Shown one piece after another: positions 24,423 through 32,948 of a stretch of DNA of 33,367 nt (the first letter of the stretch is position 1; each line of letters starts with the position of its first letter). The stretch is from an uncultured bacterium. Lineage in GTDB: Bacteria; Verrucomicrobiota; Lentisphaeria; Victivallales; UBA1829. The notes under the pieces are model-generated. The model saw only the letters and a list, made by a program, of their open reading frames with translations. It ran no database searches and was not told the origin of the DNA. The DNA is taken from positions 1-33,367 of the forward strand of contig CASEYW010000020.1 in NCBI GenBank assembly GCA_949292215.1, given 5' to 3'. The position numbers and the translations under genes were made by a program.

Positions 24423-25499
24423 ATGAGGGAACCTTTTTCGTTTCATCGTGTTCTGCTGCTGCCGCCGAAAGACGGTGTGCCCCGCAATTCCGAGGGGAGT
24501 TTTGTTACGCTGCGCGACGGGAGAATTTTGTTTGTCTATACTCGCTATTACGGCGATTCGTGGAGTGACCATGCCCCCGCTGATCTCGTTGCACTGATTT
24601 CATCCGACTCCGGACGAAGTTATTCTCCGGAACAGCGAATCATCGTGAAGAATGATGCACGGAATGTGATGAGCGTATCGCTGCTGCGGCTTGCGGATGG
24701 ACGGATTGCTCTTGTCTATCTGCGCAAAAGCGACGGCGACGCCTGCAACTGTCGTCCCTATTGGCGCACATCCTCGGACGAAGGGGAGACCTGGAGCGAT
24801 CCGGTTGATATCATCGGAGTACCGGGCTATTTTATCGTGAACAACGACCGGCTGATCCAGCTTTCCGATGGACGTCTCCTCCTGCCTGTCGCATTTCATC
24901 CTTACCGGTTGAATGATCGCGGAATGGTGGTGAACAAAAAACGTGGACTTGTGCTGTTCTATGCGTCTGATGACGGAGGCGTTCATTGGAAGGAGCTTCC
25001 GAACTGGCTCTCTCCGCCTCAGGGAATGGAAATCGGATTTCAGGAACCGGGGGTGGTCGAACTTTCCGATGGCCGCATTTTTTCCTGGTTTCGCACCGGG
25101 AATGGTGCGCAATATACGGCAATTTCCGCAGATCGAGGGGAGACTTGGAGTGATCCGATCCGGAATGCTTCCTTTCTTTCGCCTGTTTCGCCGCTTTCCA
25201 TCAAGCGCAATCCGTTTTCCGGAGAACTCTTCGCTGTCTGGAACGATTACGATCCGGTCTGGAACATTGCACGCACGCCAGCCAGCCGGGGACGGACTCC
25301 GCTCGTTCTGGCTCGGAGCCGCGATGAAGGACAAAGCTGGTTCGGACACCTTTTGCTGGAAGATGCTCCGGATCACGGGTTCTGTTATACTGCCATGCTT
25401 TTTACGGAGCATGCGCTTCTGCTCGGGTATTGTTCCGGAGGAGGGGAACTTGAGGTTCTCCAGCAGCTGACACTGGCTCGTCTTGAACTGCCTTTGTGA
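24423..25499 (+). CDS. Sialidase-like BNR-repeat protein (exo-alpha-sialidase family)
   Basis: A 358-residue six-bladed-propeller type protein with five Asp-box motifs: SSDSGRSYS, SSDEGETWS, SDDGGVHW, SADRGETWS and SRDEGQSW, evenly spread. This is the hallmark of bacterial sialidases and related BNR proteins, which release terminal sialic acids. The N-terminus shows NSEGSFVTLRDGRILFVYTRY, typical of the subgroup common in Lentisphaerota and Planctomycetota, but no FRIP motif. There is no signal peptide, so it would be cytoplasmic unless exported otherwise. I start at ATG 24423 with GGAGG five bases upstream; a start 81 bases earlier has its GGAGG touching the ATG. It follows miaB by 107 bases. 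Substrate is uncertain. Confidence 0.82.
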   Translation: MREPFSFHRVLLLPPKDGVPRNSEGSFVTLRDGRILFVYTRYYGDSWSDHAPADLVALISSDSGRSYSPEQRIIVKNDARNVMSVSLLRLADGRIALVYLRKSDGDACNCRPYWRTSSDEGETWSDPVDIIGVPGYFIVNNDRLIQLSDGRLLLPVAFHPYRLNDRGMVVNKKRGLVLFYASDDGGVHWKELPNWLSPPQGMEIGFQEPGVVELSDGRIFSWFRTGNGAQYTAISADRGETWSDPIRNASFLSPVSPLSIKRNPFSGELFAVWNDYDPVWNIARTPASRGRTPLVLARSRDEGQSWFGHLLLEDAPDHGFCYTAMLFTEHALLLGYCSGGGELEVLQQLTLARLELPL

Positions 25500-25530
25500 A
25501 AACCCGGGGAAGGGTGAGTGAGGGGGAGGA

Positions 25531-25565
25531 CCGTCCGTGCCTGCCGGATCTCAGGACACGGACGG
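25531..25565. terminator. Hairpin between convergent sialidase-like and GH2 genes
   Basis: CCGTCCGTG and CACGGACGG make a perfect 9-bp stem around a 17-base loop. It lies between two converging genes and just after both stop codons, so it probably serves as a bidirectional terminator, although neither side has a clean T tract. Confidence 0.55.
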
Positions 25566-25575
25566 AAAATCTCTG

Positions 25576-28500
25576 TTATGGATTCTGATTTCGGATTGAA
25601 ACCTTGTGCAGTCGGCCGTTGAAATGATATTTCGGGCCGGATGCGTTGCCGAACATGATATCTCCGCTGAACTCCTTCGGGAAGGGGCAGTCGATGATGG
25701 AATCAAGTTTCCCGTTGATCAGGAGCAGCGCTTTTTTTCCGTCGAATTTGAGTTCGCAGGTGGCGCGCCTGTTGAGTTCAAGCGGGGGTTTTGCGCGGAG
25801 ATAGCAGGCTTTTTTGCCGTTGCCGGGGAAGATTTCCACGTTGATCCGGAGGTCCTTGTGCAGAACGATTCGGAATCCGCTTTTCATATAGTCGCACATC
25901 TGGACGATTCCGGACATATAGCCGTCCGGTCCCGCCTCGGGGGTGAAGTCTGCGAAAATGCTGTAAGGCGTTTTCATCGCAGCCGGGACGTCGGTCTGTT
26001 TCAGCGGGGACCCGAAATAACGTCCGGCACGGAAGCGGAATCCATCCTTGACTTGTGCCGGTGCGTTTTTTGAATTCCAGAGTTTTGCAGAATACTTTCT
26101 GGTTCCGAAATCCCATTCGGCAATCGGTTCTTCCGCCTCCTCGGTGGCAACACCTCCGGTGATGGCAAGCAGGACATACTGCGCCTGAGAGAGTCCGCCC
26201 TTCAGAGCAATGACCCGGATCGTTTTTTCCGGATGCGGATTTTTCCAGGGATAGGTCCAGATGCCGACGCGGGAAGTGAACAGATTGGCTCCTGTCCAGG
26301 CGACCGTGGCGGCTCCAAAGGCTTTCGGATTGTGCCAGTCGCCGACTTCCATTCCGTTCCGGATCGGAATCCGGACCGTGGTGCCGTCGTCATAGGTTAC
26401 GGTATATTCGGCGATTGTACTGCCGGTAGGCCCGGTCCAGCCGGAGGAGTGAAGGAACCAGAGAATTTCCGCTTTCTGCCCGACTGTGAAGGGACCGGCC
26501 TGACGCGGAAGTTTTTTGCCGAACTTTTCGCTGCCGAGACTGATGACTGCTTTTCCTCCGTTCGCCTTCGGGTCAATCAGCTGATAGACAACCTTCTGGA
26601 AATCGACTTTTGTCGGAAAGTCCGGAACGGGAATATCCATGCCGTCGTCGGCCCCGTTGATTTTACCGGTATGGTTGATCAGGAAGAAGCGCATGTCGTT
26701 TTTCCCCTGATCGGTCCATCCGCCTTTGCCGTCGTTTTCGATCCGGTCGTAGTATCCCATGTTGGCGAACTTTGTGAGATCGACGAAGAAACGTTTGTAG
26801 TGCGGCGTTGTTTTCGGTTTGAAGGAGGCTCCGAGGTTGTATGCCAGAAGGGAGGCAATGCGCAGGGCCTTGTCTGTTTCGGATGCGGTTGCGTTTTCCC
26901 AGCGGAGGGTGTCAAAGAGGATGTTTCCTTTTCCGGATTTGATTTTTGTCAGGAAGGCGGGCGAAATCAGTTTTTCGGAGATTCCGCACCACGGCGTTTC
27001 GAGAATCCAGTCGCCGGTTTTTGCAACGACTTTTCCCGTGACACGACCATGATTGCCCGTCGTTCCGCGATACCAGAAGAAATCAAAATTGGCAAGCCCG
27101 TTCATCAGAGGATCGCTGGAGCGGACCACTGCGCCTTCCACGTCTGCCGGTTTTTTTGCAATTACCGGTTCGAAGGGGAAGAGCGATGCCGCTTTTGAGA
27201 TTGTGGAGGGATCGAAATTATGCAGCCAGACGGTTCTTCCATGTTTCAACGCCTGTTTCAGTTCCGCCTGAATCTGCGGTGTCAGGTCTGCGGACGCGTC
27301 TGCCAGAATGGGACCACCCGTCCCGACTCCCTCGCTGACGGCGACTCCGGCGAGTTCCAGAGCTTCTTTCAGAGCTGTGTTGGTTCCTGCAAGCAGATTC
27401 AGCGGCGTTCCGGTTTTCGGCGCACGCGTGCAGCCGTATTCGATCAGATTCGCCAGAAGCTGTTTTGCTCCCGGATCGGCATGTGCGGCTTTTTCCAGAT
27501 CGAAGGTTGTCAGAAGAAATGTTCCTTTTCCGGCAGGGATGTCGAGAAGCGGAGTCCAGCGCATGCCGAAGCGTCCGCCGCAGTCCAGCGGCACTTCGAA
27601 TGCTCCGTCGAACGGTTTTTTGAAGGTGCCGATGGAGACGATATTGTTCGGTCTCCAGAAACGGAACTGTCCTTCTTTCATCTGCTTCAGAGCCGGATGG
27701 GCCGGGGTGCGCATCCATGCCTGAGTTGCCGCATGTTCCCTGTCACGTTCGGGAAGTTCCAGACGGAACGGCTGCCACTTTTCCTGAGGAAGAATCAGGA
27801 CCGTTCCGCCGGTTTCCGCAAATCTGCCGAGCTGGTCTGCCATCTCTTTCCGGAACGCTCCGGAGGCGACCAGTACCAGTTTCGTCTGCGGAGTGATCTG
27901 TTCCGGGATGGTTCCGAGTCCGTACAGTTCCAGGGCTTTTTCCAGAGCAGGGGTTTTCCCGGGTGCAGCAATCTTTCCTTTGAGTCCGGCAAGATTGATT
28001 TCCGGAACGATGTACACGTCCTCCTGATAGCGGCTGACTTCGGTTGGCGCGTAGGCCGGATTGTTCTGGGTGAACAGAGCAACCAGAAGTTCTGCCGCGG
28101 CAGGTTTCATTACCCGGGGCATCGGGATTTCAAGCGTGATTTCCTTCTTGCTTCCGGAATTGATGTGGAACTTGTATTCCTTCTGCCAGATGGTTGTCCC
28201 TTTCAGAGTCAGCGTTGCCCGGATGAGTTTCAGTGGGATGCGGCCATCGTTCAGAGCAACGATTTTTCTGCGGAACAGTTTTCCGGAATCGGCATTCGGA
28301 TGGAAGTCATAGGGTCGGACCACCTGCTGCGGCATGAAGCGGTCTTTTTCACCAGTCCAGATGTTCATACCGGCGACACCGATGGCGCGATACTCGGTGG
28401 TGTATTTTTTCAGCGTTTCCGTGAAAAGGTTTTTCATGAAGTCTTCCGTATTTTCCGCACCGAGTCCGGTGAGGCGCTGCTTTGCCCATTTTTCTCCATC

Positions 28501-30156
28501 GAAGACGGTGTCTCCCATGAAGCTGGAGTATTCTTCCACCTGAGCATCGGAATTGCAGAAATATTCGCCGATGACCAGCGGACGGTCCCAGTCGAATTCC
28601 GCACGCCAGGATTTGATGCCTTTTCCTTTCCGCAGATACCAGGTGTCGTTCGGCATGTTCACGCCTGCATTGGGATAGGTGGTGTTGATTTCCCCCGCGC
28701 TCCACTCCGGGTAGTGAATGTTGACGATGTCAAGCTGGTTGTTCCAGGTGATTTCCGCATCGCCCTGAAGCGGACGGGTGTCGTCCATGGAGCGGACCGT
28801 TTCAATCAGTTTTTTGGCAATGGCCATTTCCTCTTTTCCGGTCCGGTTCCAGTAGGTCTCGTTTGCGAGGGACCAGATCACTATGGATGGATGATTGCGC
28901 AGATGTTTAATCCATCCCTTGTAGTATTCAAGAGTTCCCGGGAGCCATGCGTGTGCCGTTTGATGGGGATACTGGTTCACATGCCACCAGCCGGCTTCGG
29001 GAATAACCAGATAGCCCGTGTGGTCGCCGAGACGGATGAGATTCGGATTGCAGAATCCCAGGTGCAGCCGGTTGGAATTCAGTTTGCCGTATCCGTCCCA
29101 CATCGGAATAAAATCCGGGCTGTTGATGCCGGCAAGAGTGCTTCCGCGAAGCAGAACAATACGTCTTCCGTTGAGATAAAAATCCCGTCCGCGGATCTCG
29201 AATTCCCGGTAGCCGAAACTCTGTTTTGTGGTGTCCGCAAGTTCGTTTCCGTCGAGCAGGCGGATTTCCGCGTCGTAGAGCACAGGCGTGTGGAGGTCCC
29301 AGAGCACAGGTGCCTTCCAGCTGGATGTCACTGTGGTTTTCTGTTCGGTTCCCGCAGGAATTTTGACCGCGGCGCCGGTGAGAATTGTGTGTACAATGTT
29401 CGGATCCTGCTGCGAACGGATTACAATCTGCGGTGTGACGACCGCGGCTTTTCCGCTACGGTTGATCAGCGTGAGTTCAAAGTCAATCCGGGGCTTTTTG
29501 ACTTTGGTCTTGACGAAGACATCGTCCACTGCGACCAGCGGCCGGAAATCAAGACGGACCGTGTTGTGAATGCCGCTTCCGATTCCGGCGCTCGGTGCAA
29601 CGTACGTGTTGTTCTTCACATCAACCAGGCCTTCGCGTCCGGTAAAGCCGATGACAATTTCATTTTTTCCCGGACGAAGATATTTTGTGATGTTCACATC
29701 GCGCGGCAGAGTTGCCTGAATCGACTCTCCGGCAAGTTGTCCGTTTACCAGAAAGGCGGACCGGAATGCCACCGCTCCGATGACAAGATGAACCGAATGA
29801 TTTTTCAGGGCGTCCGACGGAATATCAACTGTTTTGCGGTACCAGGCGCTGAGATCTTTTTTGATCTTGAAGGTCCTGCCGTCTTTTTCCAGATAGGTTT
29901 CCACCGCGTGTTCCGGCGGATAGCCCCAGCTGTTGACCGATTTCGGCAGAATTCCGCGTTCTCCGGTTGGAACAGTTGCGGTTTTCCAGTCGAGATTTTC
30001 CGGAATCTTTTTCAAGTTCAGAGTATCGGCGGTGGCCGCCTGCCATTCTCCGGCAAGATTGATTGAGTTTCTTGGCCCCGCTACATAGAACGGTACCGCT
30101 GCCGGAAGCAGAGTCGCGACAGCCAGCAACAGGGTGCTTAACATTTTCTTTTGCAT
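25576..30156 (-). CDS. Giant secreted GH2-family glycoside hydrolase, multidomain
   Basis: A 1526-residue exported enzyme (signal peptide in residues 1-20). Residues about 30-205 form the GH2 sugar-binding jelly roll (WYRKTVDIP, FLVNGQLAGE), 210-315 the Ig-like domain, and from 325 the TIM barrel with FYLNGRRIVLLRG. The acid/base Glu433 lies in SLANETYWN and the nucleophile Glu531 in VIGEYFCN, both as in beta-galactosidases and glucuronidases. Then come two Rossmann-like segments near 730-880 and 920-1100 (GAFRKEMADQLGRFAETGGTVLIL), a beta domain around 1200-1350 (FLHSSGWTGP, WKNPHPEKTIRVI) and a final LamG/concanavalin-like domain (WDFGTRKYSAKLWNS to the end). GGAG precedes the ATG. It is the last gene of the pseudopilin operon, 15 bases after the unknown barrel protein. 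Substrate not predictable; no reductase or transporter is adjacent. Confidence 0.88.
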   Translation of the reverse strand: MQKKMLSTLLLAVATLLPAAVPFYVAGPRNSINLAGEWQAATADTLNLKKIPENLDWKTATVPTGERGILPKSVNSWGYPPEHAVETYLEKDGRTFKIKKDLSAWYRKTVDIPSDALKNHSVHLVIGAVAFRSAFLVNGQLAGESIQATLPRDVNITKYLRPGKNEIVIGFTGREGLVDVKNNTYVAPSAGIGSGIHNTVRLDFRPLVAVDDVFVKTKVKKPRIDFELTLINRSGKAAVVTPQIVIRSQQDPNIVHTILTGAAVKIPAGTEQKTTVTSSWKAPVLWDLHTPVLYDAEIRLLDGNELADTTKQSFGYREFEIRGRDFYLNGRRIVLLRGSTLAGINSPDFIPMWDGYGKLNSNRLHLGFCNPNLIRLGDHTGYLVIPEAGWWHVNQYPHQTAHAWLPGTLEYYKGWIKHLRNHPSIVIWSLANETYWNRTGKEEMAIAKKLIETVRSMDDTRPLQGDAEITWNNQLDIVNIHYPEWSAGEINTTYPNAGVNMPNDTWYLRKGKGIKSWRAEFDWDRPLVIGEYFCNSDAQVEEYSSFMGDTVFDGEKWAKQRLTGLGAENTEDFMKNLFTETLKKYTTEYRAIGVAGMNIWTGEKDRFMPQQVVRPYDFHPNADSGKLFRRKIVALNDGRIPLKLIRATLTLKGTTIWQKEYKFHINSGSKKEITLEIPMPRVMKPAAAELLVALFTQNNPAYAPTEVSRYQEDVYIVPEINLAGLKGKIAAPGKTPALEKALELYGLGTIPEQITPQTKLVLVASGAFRKEMADQLGRFAETGGTVLILPQEKWQPFRLELPERDREHAATQAWMRTPAHPALKQMKEGQFRFWRPNNIVSIGTFKKPFDGAFEVPLDCGGRFGMRWTPLLDIPAGKGTFLLTTFDLEKAAHADPGAKQLLANLIEYGCTRAPKTGTPLNLLAGTNTALKEALELAGVAVSEGVGTGGPILADASADLTPQIQAELKQALKHGRTVWLHNFDPSTISKAASLFPFEPVIAKKPADVEGAVVRSSDPLMNGLANFDFFWYRGTTGNHGRVTGKVVAKTGDWILETPWCGISEKLISPAFLTKIKSGKGNILFDTLRWENATASETDKALRIASLLAYNLGASFKPKTTPHYKRFFVDLTKFANMGYYDRIENDGKGGWTDQGKNDMRFFLINHTGKINGADDGMDIPVPDFPTKVDFQKVVYQLIDPKANGGKAVISLGSEKFGKKLPRQAGPFTVGQKAEILWFLHSSGWTGPTGSTIAEYTVTYDDGTTVRIPIRNGMEVGDWHNPKAFGAATVAWTGANLFTSRVGIWTYPWKNPHPEKTIRVIALKGGLSQAQYVLLAITGGVATEEAEEPIAEWDFGTRKYSAKLWNSKNAPAQVKDGFRFRAGRYFGSPLKQTDVPAAMKTPYSIFADFTPEAGPDGYMSGIVQMCDYMKSGFRIVLHKDLRINVEIFPGNGKKACYLRAKPPLELNRRATCELKFDGKKALLLINGKLDSIIDCPFPKEFSGDIMFGNASGPKYHFNGRLHKVSIRNQNP

Positions 30157-30171
30157 GTGGTCTCCTTATTT

Positions 30172-32121
30172 TTATTGATTCAGAACCAATTGTTTTGCAT
30201 ATTTGCTTTCGGAATTCTCCAGATCCAGAATGGAACTGAGCCGAAAGGTCGAAAGCCAGACTCCAAGATAGTCATTGAGATGTCCTCGCGCATTGCAGTC
30301 GGAACGGTATTTGGTCCAGCGCGCCTGAAAGAACCCCTCGTTCTGCGCTCCGAGCGGACGTTGCAGTCCATGCAGAAGCCCCGATCGTTCTGTTGTGATG
30401 CACTGGATCGCATTGAACCAGACCAGTCGTCCGACCTCGTTCCAGCGCACATTGTCCGTGTATTCCGCAAGACGCAGAAAATCCGGAACGAAAACTGCTC
30501 CATAGGGATCAATCGCATGATGTTCCGCCGAGATCGCCGTTCCGCCCGCCGTGTGGTAATTGAGATGCGTGAAATCGCACTCTTTATCGTACAGGGCGTT
30601 GTAGCAGAAAATCCATGAGCAGAGATAGTATCCCGCCTGTTCCGCAAATTCCAGAAAGCGCGGTTCTTTCAGTTCTTCGTAGAGAATCAGCGCGGAGTGG
30701 AGAAACGGATAGGCGGATTCCTTGTCGACGCTGGAACAGTCGATGGCTCCGGCGGTGCAGATGAAATTTGACAGATCGCGGCGGAAATAGAATCCCAGAG
30801 CTTTCCGGATGCAGACGAGATAGGAAGGATTCCGGGTGATCCGCCAGACTTCAGTCAGTCCCATCAGAGCGAATCCGCCGACAGAGCCAGTCGGATTCAG
30901 ACATTTTCCGTCACGATCCCATTGCTTGCCGAATCCGGAATCGTCGTGCCAGGCGGACAGGAAAAAGCGGCAGAGTTTTTCCGCTCCTTTCAGAAAACGG
31001 CTGCCGTCGATCCCGTACGAATTCAGCAGGAGGAAGATGCGGGCGAGTTCCACGGCTCCCCAGCCCATGTGACAGGGATCGGTCCTCTGTTCGTCCGGCA
31101 GGAGGATCAGTCCGTTTTCCTGCTGAAGCGCGAGCCGTCCGTCGAGAATTTCGAGCGCATCGTTCAGCTGCTGCTCTTTGTGGTTTCGCAGAGCATCCGC
31201 AATCTGGACCCGGCAGTTCATGAACGCCTGCGAGGAAAAGCCGATCCCCGTCGGTTTGTATTCGTCCATCCGGAAGAAGTTCAGGGAGGGATTGTCTTCA
31301 ATGTCCTTTAAGGTCAGGTTCGGGTCGATGTCCGGCTTCGGGATGTGGTTCCCGATGGAATGGGTTACATCGCCGAAGGCTCCCCGGACCTCTTTTTTTC
31401 CATTCAGCTCATAGTTCATGGCACGGCAGAAGGCGATGCCCAGACGCCAGACCTCTTCCATCGTGAGAACGCGGGGACAATCGTGTTTCAGAACATTCCA
31501 TGCTGCATCAAACACATTGGCGAATCCGTAGTTTTTCCAGCGGGGCGTTCCCTCATACATGTAGCAGCAGGTCCGGAAAACGGCGCCGGGGGCAAGTTCG
31601 ATCCATTCGTCGTACCGTTTTTCCATGCGGTTTTTGTTCGCATAGGTGACGGGCGCTTCCGTGACCGGATAAAAGATCCGGTGGCGGTATGTTCCGTCCC
31701 CGTTCCGGATCAGCGAACAGGAGGAGCGGAGAGTCTCCGGCGACTCATCGGAAGCGAACATGGCAAACACATGGGAGGCGTCTTCGGTGATCGTGCAGGA
31801 GGGAATGCCCTCGCGGTCGTAGGCGAAGACCCAGGGGGTTCCCTCGCGGAGCAGTCCGCGGGGAGAGTCCAGATTTCCGTAGTCGTTGCCGTTGTAGAGA
31901 ATGCAGGGGATCAGGTAGTGGTCCGGACGGAAGAGCGTTTCCGCTTCCAGAATCAGTTTGATTTTCCGGGACCGCTTCGACACGTTCCGGACTTCCGCAT
32001 GCAGGCGAAACAGTCCGTTTCCGATCTCTTCCGTATGGAGAGCTGCACGGAGCTCCTTCTCGCCTTCCGGGGAAAACTCCTGGAAATTTTCTTCGATCCA
32101 GACTCTTGGAACAGCGTTCAT
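30172..32121 (-). CDS. Unknown protein, probable alpha/alpha-barrel sugar-processing enzyme
   Basis: A 649-residue protein without signal peptide. The first ~190 residues look beta-rich; the rest has repeating helical pairs rich in aromatics (GWGAVELARIFLLLNSYG, GSVGGFALMGLTEVWRITRNPSYL, FLHSALILYEELKEPRFLEFAEQAGYYLCSW, HLNYHTAGGTAISAEHHAIDPYG). Such repeats are typical of (alpha/alpha)6 barrels found in several glycoside hydrolase and epimerase families, but I do not recognise the family. I start at the ATG of MNAVPRVW, with AAAGGA upstream; a reading 13 codons longer has no ribosome site. It sits between the second pseudopilin (gap 23 bases) and the GH2 enzyme (gap 15), so it likely works on the product or substrate of the latter. 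Conserved His/Glu clusters could be catalytic. Confidence 0.8.
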   Translation of the reverse strand: MNAVPRVWIEENFQEFSPEGEKELRAALHTEEIGNGLFRLHAEVRNVSKRSRKIKLILEAETLFRPDHYLIPCILYNGNDYGNLDSPRGLLREGTPWVFAYDREGIPSCTITEDASHVFAMFASDESPETLRSSCSLIRNGDGTYRHRIFYPVTEAPVTYANKNRMEKRYDEWIELAPGAVFRTCCYMYEGTPRWKNYGFANVFDAAWNVLKHDCPRVLTMEEVWRLGIAFCRAMNYELNGKKEVRGAFGDVTHSIGNHIPKPDIDPNLTLKDIEDNPSLNFFRMDEYKPTGIGFSSQAFMNCRVQIADALRNHKEQQLNDALEILDGRLALQQENGLILLPDEQRTDPCHMGWGAVELARIFLLLNSYGIDGSRFLKGAEKLCRFFLSAWHDDSGFGKQWDRDGKCLNPTGSVGGFALMGLTEVWRITRNPSYLVCIRKALGFYFRRDLSNFICTAGAIDCSSVDKESAYPFLHSALILYEELKEPRFLEFAEQAGYYLCSWIFCYNALYDKECDFTHLNYHTAGGTAISAEHHAIDPYGAVFVPDFLRLAEYTDNVRWNEVGRLVWFNAIQCITTERSGLLHGLQRPLGAQNEGFFQARWTKYRSDCNARGHLNDYLGVWLSTFRLSSILDLENSESKYAKQLVLNQ

Positions 32122-32144
32122 CTTGAATCCTTTCTTTGTTCCTG

Positions 32145-32948
32145 TCAGCGGATGCTCCACATGTCCTTGAAATCACCGGTTCCTGTGCGGGAGGGGTGCA
32201 TGGATTGGAGATGTCCGTCGGAAAACAGATAGTTCCAGCGCATTCCGGCGTGCATTTCATTGATCAGTGTAGACAGTTTGCTCATTTGGGTGGATCGGAT
32301 CGTCGTATGGGGCATCAGCATGTTGTAGTGATTATCCTGACTGCCGCCGTCATCGGATAGAAAGATGGCATTTCTTCGAACTTCGGAACTTTTCCGGGCG
32401 AGATAGGGGAAGGTCCACCAGCCGGCATCGTTGTTGTAAACGAATCCGTTTTCACTGTCATACCCGTTCCATCCGTTCATGGCGTAGCAGCTGCCGACAT
32501 TCAGCGCGCTTGCCGTGTGACGTTTGACGCATTTCGGGCAATGCCAGAGTTTTCCCATCAGTCTTCGATAGGCAGGTTCATTTACGCTGGCATATTGATA
32601 CGTCATCATATCTTCTTCTGTGGGATTGCCGCCCAGATAGCGCGCCAGAAGATGAACATAACATCTTCTCCTCTGCGCGTTTCCGGAACCGGCGTTTTCC
32701 TTTCCGAGACCGCTGAAGGGGACAAAATAGGAGTCGTTGTCTCCCATATACTGGGCGTTTGCAACGCCGATCTGTTTCAGCTGCGAGGAACAGGTGATAC
32801 CGTATGCTGCGTCTTTAGCCCGTTGCAACGCCGGCAGAAGCAGGGCGGCAAGGATGGCAATGATCGCAATTACCACAAGGAGCTCTATGAGTGTGAAGTG
32901 CGGATTTCGCCTGGAGACATTCCTTGGGAGAAACTCGCTGTTTTTCAT
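32145..32948 (-). CDS. Type II secretion-like pseudopilin (H-X9-DG family)
   Basis: A 267-residue protein. The prepilin N-terminus reads [31 protein letters not shown], starting at residue 17: Phe at +1, Glu at +5 and a long hydrophobic helix. The residue before the cleavage site is His rather than the usual Gly. Then [21 protein letters not shown] (the standard block of this family), CPKCVKRH, and the C-terminal FSDGHLQSM, the DG signature. No secretion genes lie near. Such pseudopilins are hugely amplified in Lentisphaerota next to glycosidases and sulfatases. The start is fixed by an ATGA overlap with the preceding gene (32945-32948). I infer a surface or periplasmic role linked to glycan handling. 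Confidence 0.9.
   Translation of the reverse strand: MKNSEFLPRNVSRRNPHFTLIELLVVIAIIAILAALLLPALQRAKDAAYGITCSSQLKQIGVANAQYMGDNDSYFVPFSGLGKENAGSGNAQRRRCYVHLLARYLGGNPTEEDMMTYQYASVNEPAYRRLMGKLWHCPKCVKRHTASALNVGSCYAMNGWNGYDSENGFVYNNDAGWWTFPYLARKSSEVRRNAIFLSDDGGSQDNHYNMLMPHTTIRSTQMSKLSTLINEMHAGMRWNYLFSDGHLQSMHPSRTGTGDFKDMWSIR

Noticed and set aside
27220..30066. A 948-codon open frame on the plus strand
   Set aside because: It lies wholly antisense to the GH2 gene, has low-complexity composition with no domain or ribosome site, and is a by-product of the codon use of the real gene.
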